Assembly (NCBI GenBank): GCA_003133565.1
Contig: PKYB01000042.1
Coordinates: forward strand, 10,053-74,052
Origin: Solirubrobacterales bacterium
GTDB lineage: Bacteria; Actinomycetota; Thermoleophilia; Solirubrobacterales; Solirubrobacteraceae
Direction of reading: 5' to 3'
Length of the DNA stretch: 64,000 nt
Shown: in pieces, positions 32,516 through 40,515 of the stretch
How the letters are laid out: each line of letters opens with the position of its first letter
How positions within the stretch are numbered: the first letter of the stretch is position 1
Translations under genes and position numbers: made by a program
The notes under the pieces: model-generated
Database searches by the model: none
Seen by the model: only the letters and a program-made list of their open reading frames with translations
What the model was told of the DNA's origin: nothing

Positions 32516-32605
32516 CGGAGGGGGAGAGATTCGAACTCTCGGTACGCCAATAAGACGTACAACGGTTTTCGAGACCGCCGCATTCAACCGCTCTGCCACC
32601 CCTCC
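32516..32605 (-). tRNA. tRNA-Ser(CGA)
   Basis: On the minus strand the acceptor GGAGGGG pairs with CCCCTCC. The anticodon arm is GCGGT-CTCGAAA-ACCGT, giving anticodon CGA for UCG. There is a long class II variable arm, and the T arm is GAGAG-TTCGAAT-CTCTC. The discriminator is G and CCA is not encoded. Its 3' end is duplicated in decayed form at 27949-27982, so it may have served as an integration site. Confidence 0.96.
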
Positions 32606-32697
32606 GGATGACGCGCTGGAGGCTAGACGATCATTGCATTGAGCCCAGCCTCGATCAGCGACGTGTGCTCGCCCGCCGCCGATCCGCCCGCGGTTGG

Positions 32698-34464
32698 CTA
32701 GACAGCGGGCACGGTGAAAACGCGTGCTCCGCTCGTCGTCGTACCGGGGCCGAGCAACGCACCGAAAAACGCGCTGTAGCGACGGCTTGCTCTGGGCGAG
32801 CCGACGTTGGTAACGATCACCGCGTCGATCGCAAGCGCCCGCAGAGCGTGTTGATAATGAACTCTGCAGCGCGTTGTGAGCGCGGTGCCGCGGGCCAGCT
32901 GCGCAAGACACAGGGTGTCCGTCGGCGTCCGTCCGGACTTGGTGCTCGCCTGGTCGGCGAGGGTCGCAAGCGCGTAGAGCAGCGGTCCATGCCGCATCCC
33001 GTACGACGGACCTTGGGCGGTCGGGACGAAGACGGCACCGTAGGGGATCTTGTAGGCAAAGTCCGCCTCCGCCTGCGCGTACATCGCGAACTGGCCGTCG
33101 GCTGCCGGCGTGATCAGCACCGTCTTTGCGCTGGGCAGGATCGCGCGAAACGACGCCGCGCGACTGACTACGGCGGGCGCCCGCAAGACCTCAGAGGGTG
33201 TGCGGCTCGGCAGGATCGAGACCAGAGCGATCGCGCACACGCCAAAGCTGAGGATTGGTGAGCCGAGCAGTGGCCGTGAGCGCAGGTCGTCGATCAGCAG
33301 CACCAGCAGCGCCGCGACCGCGAGCCAGAGGTAGAGGTTGAAGCGGTCCGGTACGACGTTTTCCAACAGCGGCAGATGATTGGGGAGGATCCAAGGCAGA
33401 AACACCCCGGTGTCGTGGCCGCCGATGCGCAGATGGGGGCCCAGGCTCAAGATCGCCGCGCAGATCCCCAGCAGGGCGGCCGGCAGCGCGCGGCGGCCAA
33501 GGCGCCAGCAGGCAAAAAGCAGCAGAGCGATGAGGACGATGCCGAGATAGCCGCCGTCCTCGCCGTTGTAGCCGGAAAAGCCTGCGGTCAGGTGGCGCGA
33601 GCCAGCGCTGCTCAGCAACTGATTCGCGCTCGGAACGAAGAAGCTCTCGAGATCGTTGACGTAGCGACCCGACGTGACGATCACGCCGCTGACATGTTGG
33701 GACCCGAAGAATTGGTAGATGAGCGCCGGCCCGGCCAGGATCGCGAAAGCCAGCGCGGTGGCGCTGAGGGCGCGGACGTAGCGCAACACGATCGCGCGCG
33801 AGGGCCGCACGCTCCATGCAGCAAACGCCAGGGCCAGCAGCGCCATGATTGCGCTGGTCGCCAGGACCTCCTCGTCGATGAAGACCTGGGCGGCGGCGCA
33901 CAGTCCGAGCAGAAGCCCGGTGCCAACGACGTTCCGGGTGCGTCTGACGTCGTCGAGCAGCATCGCGGCGAGGGGTGGGAACACGACGATCAACAGGCAG
34001 ACGTGGGCCGCGGCTTGGCCGGTCATGAAGCCGCCGAAGCCGTAAAGCAGGCCGCCCACCCAGGCGCTCGATCGGTGTGTGGTCAACCGCCGCAGCGCCA
34101 CGTAGGCAACCCAGGCTGACACGGCGATGGCGAAGGTCGCGAGGACGTTGTAGCTGGCGGCCACTCCGAAGCCCGCGGTGATCGGCCAGAACAGCAACGA
34201 CGGCAGCGAGGTCGCGGTGCTGTTGAGCAGATTTGCGCCCTGGGGGGCCATCAGCGCCGTCGAGAAGAGCGGCGAGTGGCCGTGCTCGAGCGCGTGCGGG
34301 AGCCAGGCGAGGAACCACACCGATCCGAGCGGGTCGCCGCCGATGCCCACCAGGCGATGCGCCAGGTCGCTGCCGAGCCAGGTGCGGCTCAGCAGCACGA
34401 ATGACAGCGTCAGGTATCCGGCGAACGCGATGGTTCCCGCGCGTGCTCGACTGAGAGCCGTCAA
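32698..34464 (-). CDS. polytopic membrane protein, GT-C-like, unknown function
   Basis: A 588-residue protein with about eleven hydrophobic segments over the first roughly 420 residues and a soluble C-terminal domain. Early segments hold SRTWLGSDLAHRLVGIGGDPLGSVWFLAWLPHAL with an acidic residue after the first TM, and NLLNSTATSLPSLLFWP follows, a plan shared with GT-C glycosyltransferases and uncharacterised actinobacterial proteins. No start ATG fits; TTG at 34464 overlaps the tadA stop (TTGA), so it is translationally coupled to tadA. The upstream open frame is a shadow of tadA. Its function cannot be assigned. Confidence 0.7.
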   Translation of the reverse strand: MTALSRARAGTIAFAGYLTLSFVLLSRTWLGSDLAHRLVGIGGDPLGSVWFLAWLPHALEHGHSPLFSTALMAPQGANLLNSTATSLPSLLFWPITAGFGVAASYNVLATFAIAVSAWVAYVALRRLTTHRSSAWVGGLLYGFGGFMTGQAAAHVCLLIVVFPPLAAMLLDDVRRTRNVVGTGLLLGLCAAAQVFIDEEVLATSAIMALLALAFAAWSVRPSRAIVLRYVRALSATALAFAILAGPALIYQFFGSQHVSGVIVTSGRYVNDLESFFVPSANQLLSSAGSRHLTAGFSGYNGEDGGYLGIVLIALLLFACWRLGRRALPAALLGICAAILSLGPHLRIGGHDTGVFLPWILPNHLPLLENVVPDRFNLYLWLAVAALLVLLIDDLRSRPLLGSPILSFGVCAIALVSILPSRTPSEVLRAPAVVSRAASFRAILPSAKTVLITPAADGQFAMYAQAEADFAYKIPYGAVFVPTAQGPSYGMRHGPLLYALATLADQASTKSGRTPTDTLCLAQLARGTALTTRCRVHYQHALRALAIDAVIVTNVGSPRASRRYSAFFGALLGPGTTTSGARVFTVPAV

Positions 34465-34925
34465 CGCCGCGTCGCGAAGAACGTGCGAAGAAGCTCCGAT
34501 GACGCCCCCGCAAGCAGACCACTCGACACCTCGGGGCGGTGGTTCAGTTGCGGCTGCGCAAGGATGTCGAGCACGCTGCCCGCGGCACCCGCCTTCGGGT
34601 CGCTCGCGGCGAAGACGACGCGGGGGACTCGCGCGAGGACGATTGCCCCGGCACACATCGCGCACGGCTCGAGCGTCACATAGAGCACGCACTCCAGCGC
34701 GCGCCAATCGCCGAGTGCTCGCGTACCCTCGCGCAACGCGAGCATCTCGGCGTGCGCGGTCGGGTCCGCGCGGAGCTCGCGCTCGTTGTGGGTGGCGCTC
34801 AGCACCTCGCCGTCGCGCACCAGAACTGCGCCGACGGGGACGTCATCGTGCTCGAGCGCTCGCTGAGCTTCGCGGATCGCCAGCGCCATGAAGTGCTCGT
34901 CAAGCGGGAAGAAGCGTTGGTGCAC
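34461..34925 (-). CDS. tadA: tRNA-specific adenosine deaminase
   Basis: Converts A34 to inosine in tRNA-Arg(ACG). The 154-residue product matches the usual size. The zinc and proton-shuttle motif HAEMLAL lies near residue 58 and the zinc Cys pair in PCAMCAGAI near residue 87. VPVGAVLV and the FAASDPKAGAAGS substrate loop (residues 107-119) distinguish TadA from cytosine deaminases. The start is a Met 13 residues before the core (MHQRFFPLDEHFM). It is coupled to the membrane protein downstream. Confidence 0.95.
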   Translation of the reverse strand: MHQRFFPLDEHFMALAIREAQRALEHDDVPVGAVLVRDGEVLSATHNERELRADPTAHAEMLALREGTRALGDWRALECVLYVTLEPCAMCAGAIVLARVPRVVFAASDPKAGAAGSVLDILAQPQLNHRPEVSSGLLAGASSELLRTFFATRR

Positions 34926-35026
34926 GAGCGCAGCTAATCACTCCTGCGGGCGCAACGAACGAGGGGGCCTGACCGTTACCCTTACGTGCTAACCGCTTCT
35001 GCCGCGAAATCTCGGCTGAGCCTTCG

Positions 35027-36577
35027 ATGACAGCCGACGCCCGCACCCCTTACTGGCCCCGCCTACGCTGGTGTGCGGGGCTGGTGGCCGGGGTTTTGCT
35101 GGTCGCTTTCACACCCGCCGCTCAAGCCGCGACCGCCCCATACGTGCCCGGCGTGGTCGTTGTCGGCTTCGCCCCCGCCACTCCCGCCGGCGCCCGCGAC
35201 GCGACGCTCGCCCGCGCCGGAATGATCCGCGCCGGCGCCCCCGAGGCCGACGTTCGCGAGGTCAGGCTGCGGTCGGGCGTCAGCGTCGCACGCGCGATCG
35301 CGCGGCTGCACGGGCGCCGCGGCGTGCTTTGGGCGGTGCCCGACTACATCGCGCACATGGCGGGAGCGTCGGCGCCTGCGAGCGCCGCCGATTTGCTCGC
35401 TTTCAAGCCCCGGCCACCGTTCAGTCAGGTCAACCTCCCCGCGCCGTTCATTCCCAACGATCCGGGAACCGCTGGCGTCGCCGAGGGCTGGGAGCAGCTG
35501 CAGTGGAACTTCGTCGGTCCGTACGGCGTCAACGCTCCGCAGGCCTGGGGGAATCTGATTGCTGACGGGCGCCCCGGCGGCTCCGGAGTCGTCATAGCCG
35601 TGCTCGATACCGGCGTCGCCTACGCCGACCACGGGCGCTACATCCGCTCACCCGATTTCGGTCCCCATGAGTTCGTCGCCGGCTACGACTTCGTCTCGCA
35701 CTCCCCCTACGCCGAGGATCACAACGGCCACGGCACGCAGGTGGCGGGGACGATCGCCGAGGAGACCGACAATGCCGTCGGCGTGACCGGGCTCGCCTAC
35801 GGCGCGCGTCTGATGTCGGTTCGTGTGCTCAACTCGCAAGGCACGGGCAGCGCGACGACGATCGCCGAGGGGATCATCTTCGCCGTCAAGCACCACGCTC
35901 AGATCATCAACATGAGCCTCGAGTTCACTGCGGGAACGATCACCGAGCACGACATCCCGCAGCTGATCGCGGCGATCGACTACGCGCACTCGAAGAACGT
36001 GCTGATCGTCGCGGCTAGCGGCAATGACCAGTTCGGACAGATCTCCTACCCGGCGAAAGCGCGCTACGTAATCGCGGTCGGGGCGACTACGGCCGATGGC
36101 TGTCTGGCCTGGTACTCCAACTACGGCCACGGCCTCGGGCTGGTCGCGCCGGGCGGCGGCGACGACGCGTCCGTCCCGGGCGATCCCGACTGTTCACCCG
36201 ACGCGTCGGGACCGGATATCTACCAGGAGACCTTTGCCAACTCGGACGACGCGAACCCGCACGTGTTTGGGCTGCCGGACGGCTACTTCGGCACCTCGAT
36301 GGCAGCGCCGCACGTCAGCGCGACCGCGGCGCTCGTGATCGCCAGCGGCGTGCTTGGACCCCACCCGACGGTTGCGCAGATCGCCTCCCGGCTCGAGTCG
36401 ACGGCAACGCCGCTCGATAACGGAGACGGGACCGAGTACTTCGGCGCTGGGCTCCTCAACGCCGAGGCCGCGACCGCGCCGATCGGATCGACGGGAACGA
36501 CAGGCGCCAGCGGACCGAGCGGGTCCAGCGGATCGAGCGGTTCGAGCGGGTCGAGCGGGTCGAGCGGCTCGACCTAG
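35027..36577 (+). CDS. secreted subtilisin-like serine protease (S8) with Ser-Gly tail
   Basis: A 516-residue exported protease. A signal peptide (about 1-34, ending AAQAA) is followed by an inhibitor_I9-like propeptide to about residue 110. The catalytic domain has the Asp in VIAVLDTGVAY (near 195), the His in DHNGHGTQVAGT (near 240) and the Ser in GTSMAAPHVSA (near 425), with Asn in AASGNDQFG for the oxyanion hole. The C-terminus is a run of seven Ser-Gly-Ser type triplets and ends without an anchor, perhaps a spacer that lost or never had a partner. Its stop overlaps the stop of the convergent Usp gene by four bases. Confidence 0.94.
   Translation: MTADARTPYWPRLRWCAGLVAGVLLVAFTPAAQAATAPYVPGVVVVGFAPATPAGARDATLARAGMIRAGAPEADVREVRLRSGVSVARAIARLHGRRGVLWAVPDYIAHMAGASAPASAADLLAFKPRPPFSQVNLPAPFIPNDPGTAGVAEGWEQLQWNFVGPYGVNAPQAWGNLIADGRPGGSGVVIAVLDTGVAYADHGRYIRSPDFGPHEFVAGYDFVSHSPYAEDHNGHGTQVAGTIAEETDNAVGVTGLAYGARLMSVRVLNSQGTGSATTIAEGIIFAVKHHAQIINMSLEFTAGTITEHDIPQLIAAIDYAHSKNVLIVAASGNDQFGQISYPAKARYVIAVGATTADGCLAWYSNYGHGLGLVAPGGGDDASVPGDPDCSPDASGPDIYQETFANSDDANPHVFGLPDGYFGTSMAAPHVSATAALVIASGVLGPHPTVAQIASRLESTATPLDNGDGTEYFGAGLLNAEAATAPIGSTGTTGASGPSGSSGSSGSSGSSGSSGST
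36509..36571 (+). repeat. 9-bp tandem repeat encoding the Ser-Gly tail
   Basis: Seven copies of agcggnnnn, the last five being agcggatcg, agcggttcg, agcgggtcg twice and agcggctcg. They encode Ser-Gly-Ser or Ser-Gly-Pro at the very end of the protease gene. Copy number is likely variable by slippage. A similar Ser-Gly linker occurs near the N-terminus of the GH26-like protein at about 38150-38250. Confidence 0.9.
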
Positions 36578-37053
36578 TTGGCTGGCGCGAGGACTCGTTC
36601 CTCGGCAGTCCTGATGATCAGCACTGCGCACGGCGCGTGGTGGGAGATCTTGTTCGGGACTGAGCCGAGCAGGAAGCGCTTGGCGCCGGTTGTGCCGCGG
36701 TTGCCGACGATGATCAAATCCGCGCCAAGTTCCTCGGCGACATCGAGGATCGCGTCGGCGGCGTGGCCGCGGCGCGCGTAAACGTCGACCTCGACGCCGG
36801 CTCTGGTGAATTCCTCGGCGGCCTCGGCGAGCGTCGCATCGACGGTTTCGCGCGGTGGGCCGAGCGCCCACTCGACGGACGCCGGGCGGTCCTCCTCCGC
36901 CTCCGCGACACGCAGCGCAACGCTTGGCGCCGGCTCGTAGGCGCAGACGAGATGGACGTGGGCCCCCAGCGTCTTGGCCAGCTGCGCAGCTTGGCGGACC
37001 GCCTCGTTCGCGGTCTGCGATCCGTCCGTGCCGACCACGATCGCGTTAAACAT
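36574..37053 (-). CDS. universal stress protein (Usp), ATP-binding type
   Basis: A 159-residue single-Usp-domain protein. It starts FNAIVVGTDGSQTANEAV and ends with the ATP-binding signature GNRGTTGAKRFLLGSVPNKI (G-2x-G-9x-G-S/T), so nucleotide binding is expected. Between these, the VYARRGHAADAILDVAEELGADLIIVG region matches the family. Usp proteins accumulate under starvation or stress and may bind partners directly. It is a stand-alone gene; its stop codon overlaps that of the convergent protease. Confidence 0.94.
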   Translation of the reverse strand: MFNAIVVGTDGSQTANEAVRQAAQLAKTLGAHVHLVCAYEPAPSVALRVAEAEEDRPASVEWALGPPRETVDATLAEAAEEFTRAGVEVDVYARRGHAADAILDVAEELGADLIIVGNRGTTGAKRFLLGSVPNKISHHAPCAVLIIRTAEERVLAPAN

Positions 37054-37080
37054 CGCCGCTGGCGATGATAGCCGCCGTTC

Positions 37081-37167
37081 TCAGCTCAGCTTGACGACCG
37101 CGATCACCATGCCCGCGAGCACGAATACCACGATCGCTCCTTGGATCCACAACCACGTCGGCGACAT
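37081..37167 (-). CDS. 28-residue single-span membrane microprotein
   Basis: MSPTWLWIQG is followed by one hydrophobic helix (about 10-25) and a Lys-Leu-Ser tail. The frame is an exact small gene with ATG and TGA. It has no clear Shine-Dalgarno site, so support is only the amphipathic start, the helix and the position between two real genes on the same strand. It could be a small membrane stress protein, or chance. Confidence 0.4.
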   Translation of the reverse strand: MSPTWLWIQGAIVVFVLAGMVIAVVKLS

Positions 37168-37228
37168 CCGAAGCCAAGCCTAGTGGTCGCCAACCGGCGA
37201 CGGCGAGGCAGCGCGCTTAGGGCGCCGG

Positions 37229-38329
37229 CTAGAACCCCGGCGCGTAGCCGAGGTAGCGCGTCGCGGCGACCTGCTTGTGAATCTCTGCCGCGGCGGCCGG
37301 GTATTTGCTCAGCAGCAGCGGACTGCTCGCGGTGTAGCCGTTGTTGTAGAGGATCATCTTCACGCGCTTGTGCGTCTTGATGAAGTTGAAGAACTCCTGC
37401 ACGAACGCGGAGCTGTCGGTGTTCCACATCGCCCACTCGCCGAACGCGAACGGCTTGCCCGGGTAGTCGTCGTAGAACGTCTTGAGGCCAGCGAAGTTCG
37501 GGAACTGGCTGTAGAAGTCGGTGCCGACCCAATCGACGTAGTCGCTTCCGGGCCAGTAGGACACCGCGCTCTCGGAGGGGACGTCCGGCGTGCCGGCGGT
37601 CTCGGGGCCCCAGATGAAGGCAATCGCGGAGGTCGGGATCGTGACGGTCGGCACCGTGCCTTGGATGGCTGGGAGGCCCAGCGTGGCGAGCTTCGCGTTG
37701 ATCGTGCTAACCGGCCCGCCGCGGAGGATCGTCACGACGCGCCGCCAAGCCGCTTTGAACGCAGCATGCGAGTAGGCGGGACCGCGCGAGCTGCCGTCCA
37801 TGTTGTCGGCGGAGTAGGGGTTGTTGGCGTTGTTCATCTCCGGCAGCAGACGGATGTAGACGGGTGCGTTGTACGCGGCAATCGTGTCAGCGAGCCAGAG
37901 CAGGTAGGAGTCGCCGCCACCCTGCGCGATGGCAGCCGGCGTCAAGTTGCTCCCATTCGTCGTCGAGGTCTCAAGGTGCAGCATCAGGCGCGCGTGCTCG
38001 GAAACCGCGTCGTTGAATGCCCAGTAACAGCTCTGACCCCACGTGACGAAAGCCCCGAGAACCGCTGGGTGTTTGCCGGTTTCGCTCTGGAACGCTGTGG
38101 CGTCGATTCCGGTGAGCCCGGTTAAGACGGTGTCGCCCGGGGGCATGAGCAGACTCGAGGTTGCGCTCGAGCTGCCGCTTACGCCTGAGCTGCCGCTTGC
38201 GCCTGAGGCGCCGCTTGTGCCTGAGCTACCGCTGGCTCCGTCCGCGAGTGCTCCGGCGCAGAAAATCAGTGCTGTACTGGCCAACCCGCCCGCGACGAGC
38301 CCTCCCAACCGACGCCACCGCTTGTTCAT
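37229..38329 (-). CDS. secreted glycoside hydrolase, GH26 (beta-mannanase)-like
   Basis: A 366-residue exported protein. ATG at 38329 gives a signal peptide (about 1-32, ending ALADGASG). A Ser-Gly-Ala linker at about 32-56 is followed by a TIM-barrel hydrolase. Features of GH26 and related families are visible: LGAFVTWGQ near the start of the barrel, YIRLLPEMNN with the acid/base Glu, WPGSDYVDWVGTDFYSQF, and PFAFGEWAMWN with the nucleophile Glu. Mannan or a related beta-glycan is the likely substrate, as an inference. It is divergent from the beta-helix protein with a perfect palindrome between them. Confidence 0.83.
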   Translation of the reverse strand: MNKRWRRLGGLVAGGLASTALIFCAGALADGASGSSGTSGASGASGSSGVSGSSSATSSLLMPPGDTVLTGLTGIDATAFQSETGKHPAVLGAFVTWGQSCYWAFNDAVSEHARLMLHLETSTTNGSNLTPAAIAQGGGDSYLLWLADTIAAYNAPVYIRLLPEMNNANNPYSADNMDGSSRGPAYSHAAFKAAWRRVVTILRGGPVSTINAKLATLGLPAIQGTVPTVTIPTSAIAFIWGPETAGTPDVPSESAVSYWPGSDYVDWVGTDFYSQFPNFAGLKTFYDDYPGKPFAFGEWAMWNTDSSAFVQEFFNFIKTHKRVKMILYNNGYTASSPLLLSKYPAAAAEIHKQVAATRYLGYAPGF

Positions 38330-38655
38330 CAGTCCCCCCCAGTCGGTTGCCGCGTCGCGGGTTGTGACGATCGGCGCGGCGCCAAGGTAGCGGTCCTTCT
38401 CAGCGATCCACCGAGGTGGCCGCGTGAGAGCTAGCAATGCCAGATGGGAACGCTTGCGCCCCGTAGCGCCATTCATGCCCATAACTTCGACCGGCTCGTC
38501 CTCTTCTGCAGGAAACGCGCGTTTCCTGGTCCCCTCGTCCAGGTCGCGAAACACCCGCTCAGCGGGACCTAGACGCGAGCGTGACCGGCAGAGCGAGCTT
38601 CACAAGGAGCGCGACTGTGACTTAGTCGCGCGATCTGCTTCTAGACTGGAGCGCT
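38330..38655. other. 326-base divergent intergenic region
   Basis: It separates two exported polysaccharide-related genes transcribed away from each other, and must hold both promoters. The notable element is a perfect 20-bp palindrome at 38509-38528. I see no RNA gene or reliable small ORF. Confidence 0.6.
38509..38528. promoter_or_regulatory. perfect 20-bp palindrome, candidate operator
   Basis: CAGGAAACGC is followed directly by its reverse complement. Symmetry without a spacer, AAAC/GTTT edges and the position between divergent genes fit a LacI- or TetR-like regulator site better than a terminator. No such regulator gene is adjacent. Confidence 0.5.
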
Positions 38656-40455
38656 GTGCACGGCGGCACCTCTCGCGCGGCGGCTCCCCACCGCGCCCGA
38701 CTGGATGCGACGGATCGCCGCCGCCTCGCGCGCGCGGCCATTGCAGCGTTGCTCGCCGCTGGCGGGATCGCCGCCGTCGCCGCGCCGGCGTTTGCGGCGA
38801 CCGCGACCTACTACGTCAGCCCCGCGGGCGGCGGCAATTGCAGCAGTGCTGCGAGTCCCTGCACGCTGGCGACCGCGCTCACTGATGCGGCGTCAGGGTC
38901 AGACGGTGGCGATGTCGTGACGATCGAGCTCGCGCCCGGGGGCTACTCCGGCCCGATCCCAATCGGCGGGACCGAGTCGTCACTGACGCTCGACGGCGCC
39001 GGCCCGGGAGCGAGTGTGGTGAACGGCGGCGGATCTCAGCCCGCGGTGTCGATCAGCGTGACGTTTCCGGTCGCCCTCGAGCATCTCGGAATCATCGGGG
39101 GTGCCGCCACCAACGGCGGTGGCGTCGATATCTCGAACGCGGGCGCCCATGTCACGATCGAGGACTCGACGATCGCGGGGAGCGCGGAAGGTGGCGGTGT
39201 CTATGCGGACGGCACCGTCGACATTTACGGCTCGACGATCGCTGACAACGTCGGCGACGGGATCGACACGGCAGGGGGGACGGTCGAGCTCGGCGCCGAC
39301 CTGCTCGCGAGCAATAGCGGGCTCGACTGCGCGGGCGGAGGGATCAGCGATGCCGGCTACAACTACGCCGACGACGTGAGCTGCCCGACCGGCTCCGGCA
39401 ACAGCCATGACAGCGCAGCTTCACTCGACCTCGCGTCTCTCAACACAAGCACGGGGACGGTCGCGGTCACGAGCTCGAGTGAGGCTTACGACGTCGTGCC
39501 GACGGGTACGACGCTCTCCGGAGATCCGACCGGCGCGTTCTGCTTGGGCATCGACGAGCGAGGCGCGCCGCGCATCGAGGGCGGCGCAAGCGCCTGCAGC
39601 GCGGGGGCCTACCAGTACGCGGGCGCGGTCATCACCGGGGTGAGCAGCCCGGCGCTCGAGCTTGGACTCACGGTGACGCTGACCGGGTCCAATTTGGGCA
39701 GCGTGATCTCCGCAACGTTCGGCGCGACGCCGGCCGCGATCACGAGCCAGACGAGCACCTCACTCTCTCTCGCGCTACCGCTATCCCTCGCGTTTGGCTC
39801 GCAGCCGATCACGCTCGTCAGCCAGTACGACAGCGCCACCGTCCCGTTCGCTGCTGTTGCCAATCCCGGCGTCGCGACCCTCACGCTCCCGCCAGGTGAG
39901 CACGGCGTGCCCTACTCGGAGCCGGTTCCTGTGAGCGGTGGCCGCGCACCCTTCAGTTTCGCGACCGTGTCGGGGGCGCTGCCGCGCGGGCTCAGCCTGT
40001 CGAGCGCGGGGGTCATCTCCGGCACACCGACGAGCACCGGCGGCTCCGCCTTTGGTGTGGTCGTGAGCGACGCGAACGGCGTCGTCGCCGCCACCCAGAA
40101 CGTGTCATTGACGATCGCGGTGCCGGTGATCTCGATCAAATCGAAGACCGCCAAGGTCAGCCACAACGAGCTGCCGGTCGTGCTCGGCTGCACGTTCGCG
40201 CCGTGCGCGGGCACCGTCACCCTGACTGGATCTGTGACGACCACGGTCAAAGGGCACGAGACGACGACGAGCGCCACGCTCGCCTCGGCCACGTACGCCA
40301 CTCTCGCTCCGAAGACGGGTGTCGAGCTGGAGTTGGTGCTCACGGCAAAGGGGCGCAAGATGCTCGCCCGCGTCGCCAAGCACCATCTCCATGAGCTCGT
40401 GATTGCGAGCGTGGATGCGGGACAGACCATCGCGAGCAACGTGGCGGTCTTCTGA
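38656..40455 (+). CDS. secreted right-handed beta-helix protein with IPT and Ig-like domains
   Basis: A 599-residue exported protein. GTG at 38656 and a signal peptide to about residue 49 (PAFAATA) precede a parallel beta-helix (about 50-320), opened by TYYVSPAGGGNCSSAASPCTL, a hallmark of pectate-lyase-like and adhesin beta-helices. Short turns such as DSTIAGS and GSTIADN follow. An IPT/TIG domain (ITGVSSPALELGLTVTLTGSNLG) comes next, then a putative-Ig (He_PIG) domain with GLSLSSAGVISGTPTSTGG. The end is a beta-rich segment. No catalytic residues are evident. Binding to, or cleavage of, an external polysaccharide is possible. Confidence 0.83.
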   Translation: MHGGTSRAAAPHRARLDATDRRRLARAAIAALLAAGGIAAVAAPAFAATATYYVSPAGGGNCSSAASPCTLATALTDAASGSDGGDVVTIELAPGGYSGPIPIGGTESSLTLDGAGPGASVVNGGGSQPAVSISVTFPVALEHLGIIGGAATNGGGVDISNAGAHVTIEDSTIAGSAEGGGVYADGTVDIYGSTIADNVGDGIDTAGGTVELGADLLASNSGLDCAGGGISDAGYNYADDVSCPTGSGNSHDSAASLDLASLNTSTGTVAVTSSSEAYDVVPTGTTLSGDPTGAFCLGIDERGAPRIEGGASACSAGAYQYAGAVITGVSSPALELGLTVTLTGSNLGSVISATFGATPAAITSQTSTSLSLALPLSLAFGSQPITLVSQYDSATVPFAAVANPGVATLTLPPGEHGVPYSEPVPVSGGRAPFSFATVSGALPRGLSLSSAGVISGTPTSTGGSAFGVVVSDANGVVAATQNVSLTIAVPVISIKSKTAKVSHNELPVVLGCTFAPCAGTVTLTGSVTTTVKGHETTTSATLASATYATLAPKTGVELELVLTAKGRKMLARVAKHHLHELVIASVDAGQTIASNVAVF

Positions 40456-40515
40456 GGCCGGCATAGCCGGTCCGCGCGCGCCCCCGTCCGAGCTCGCGCG
40501 CGATCCGCCTCCTCG

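Noticed and set aside
36509-36571. CRISPR-like direct repeats
   Set aside because: The units are 9 bp, contiguous without spacers, in frame, and encode a Ser-Gly tail.
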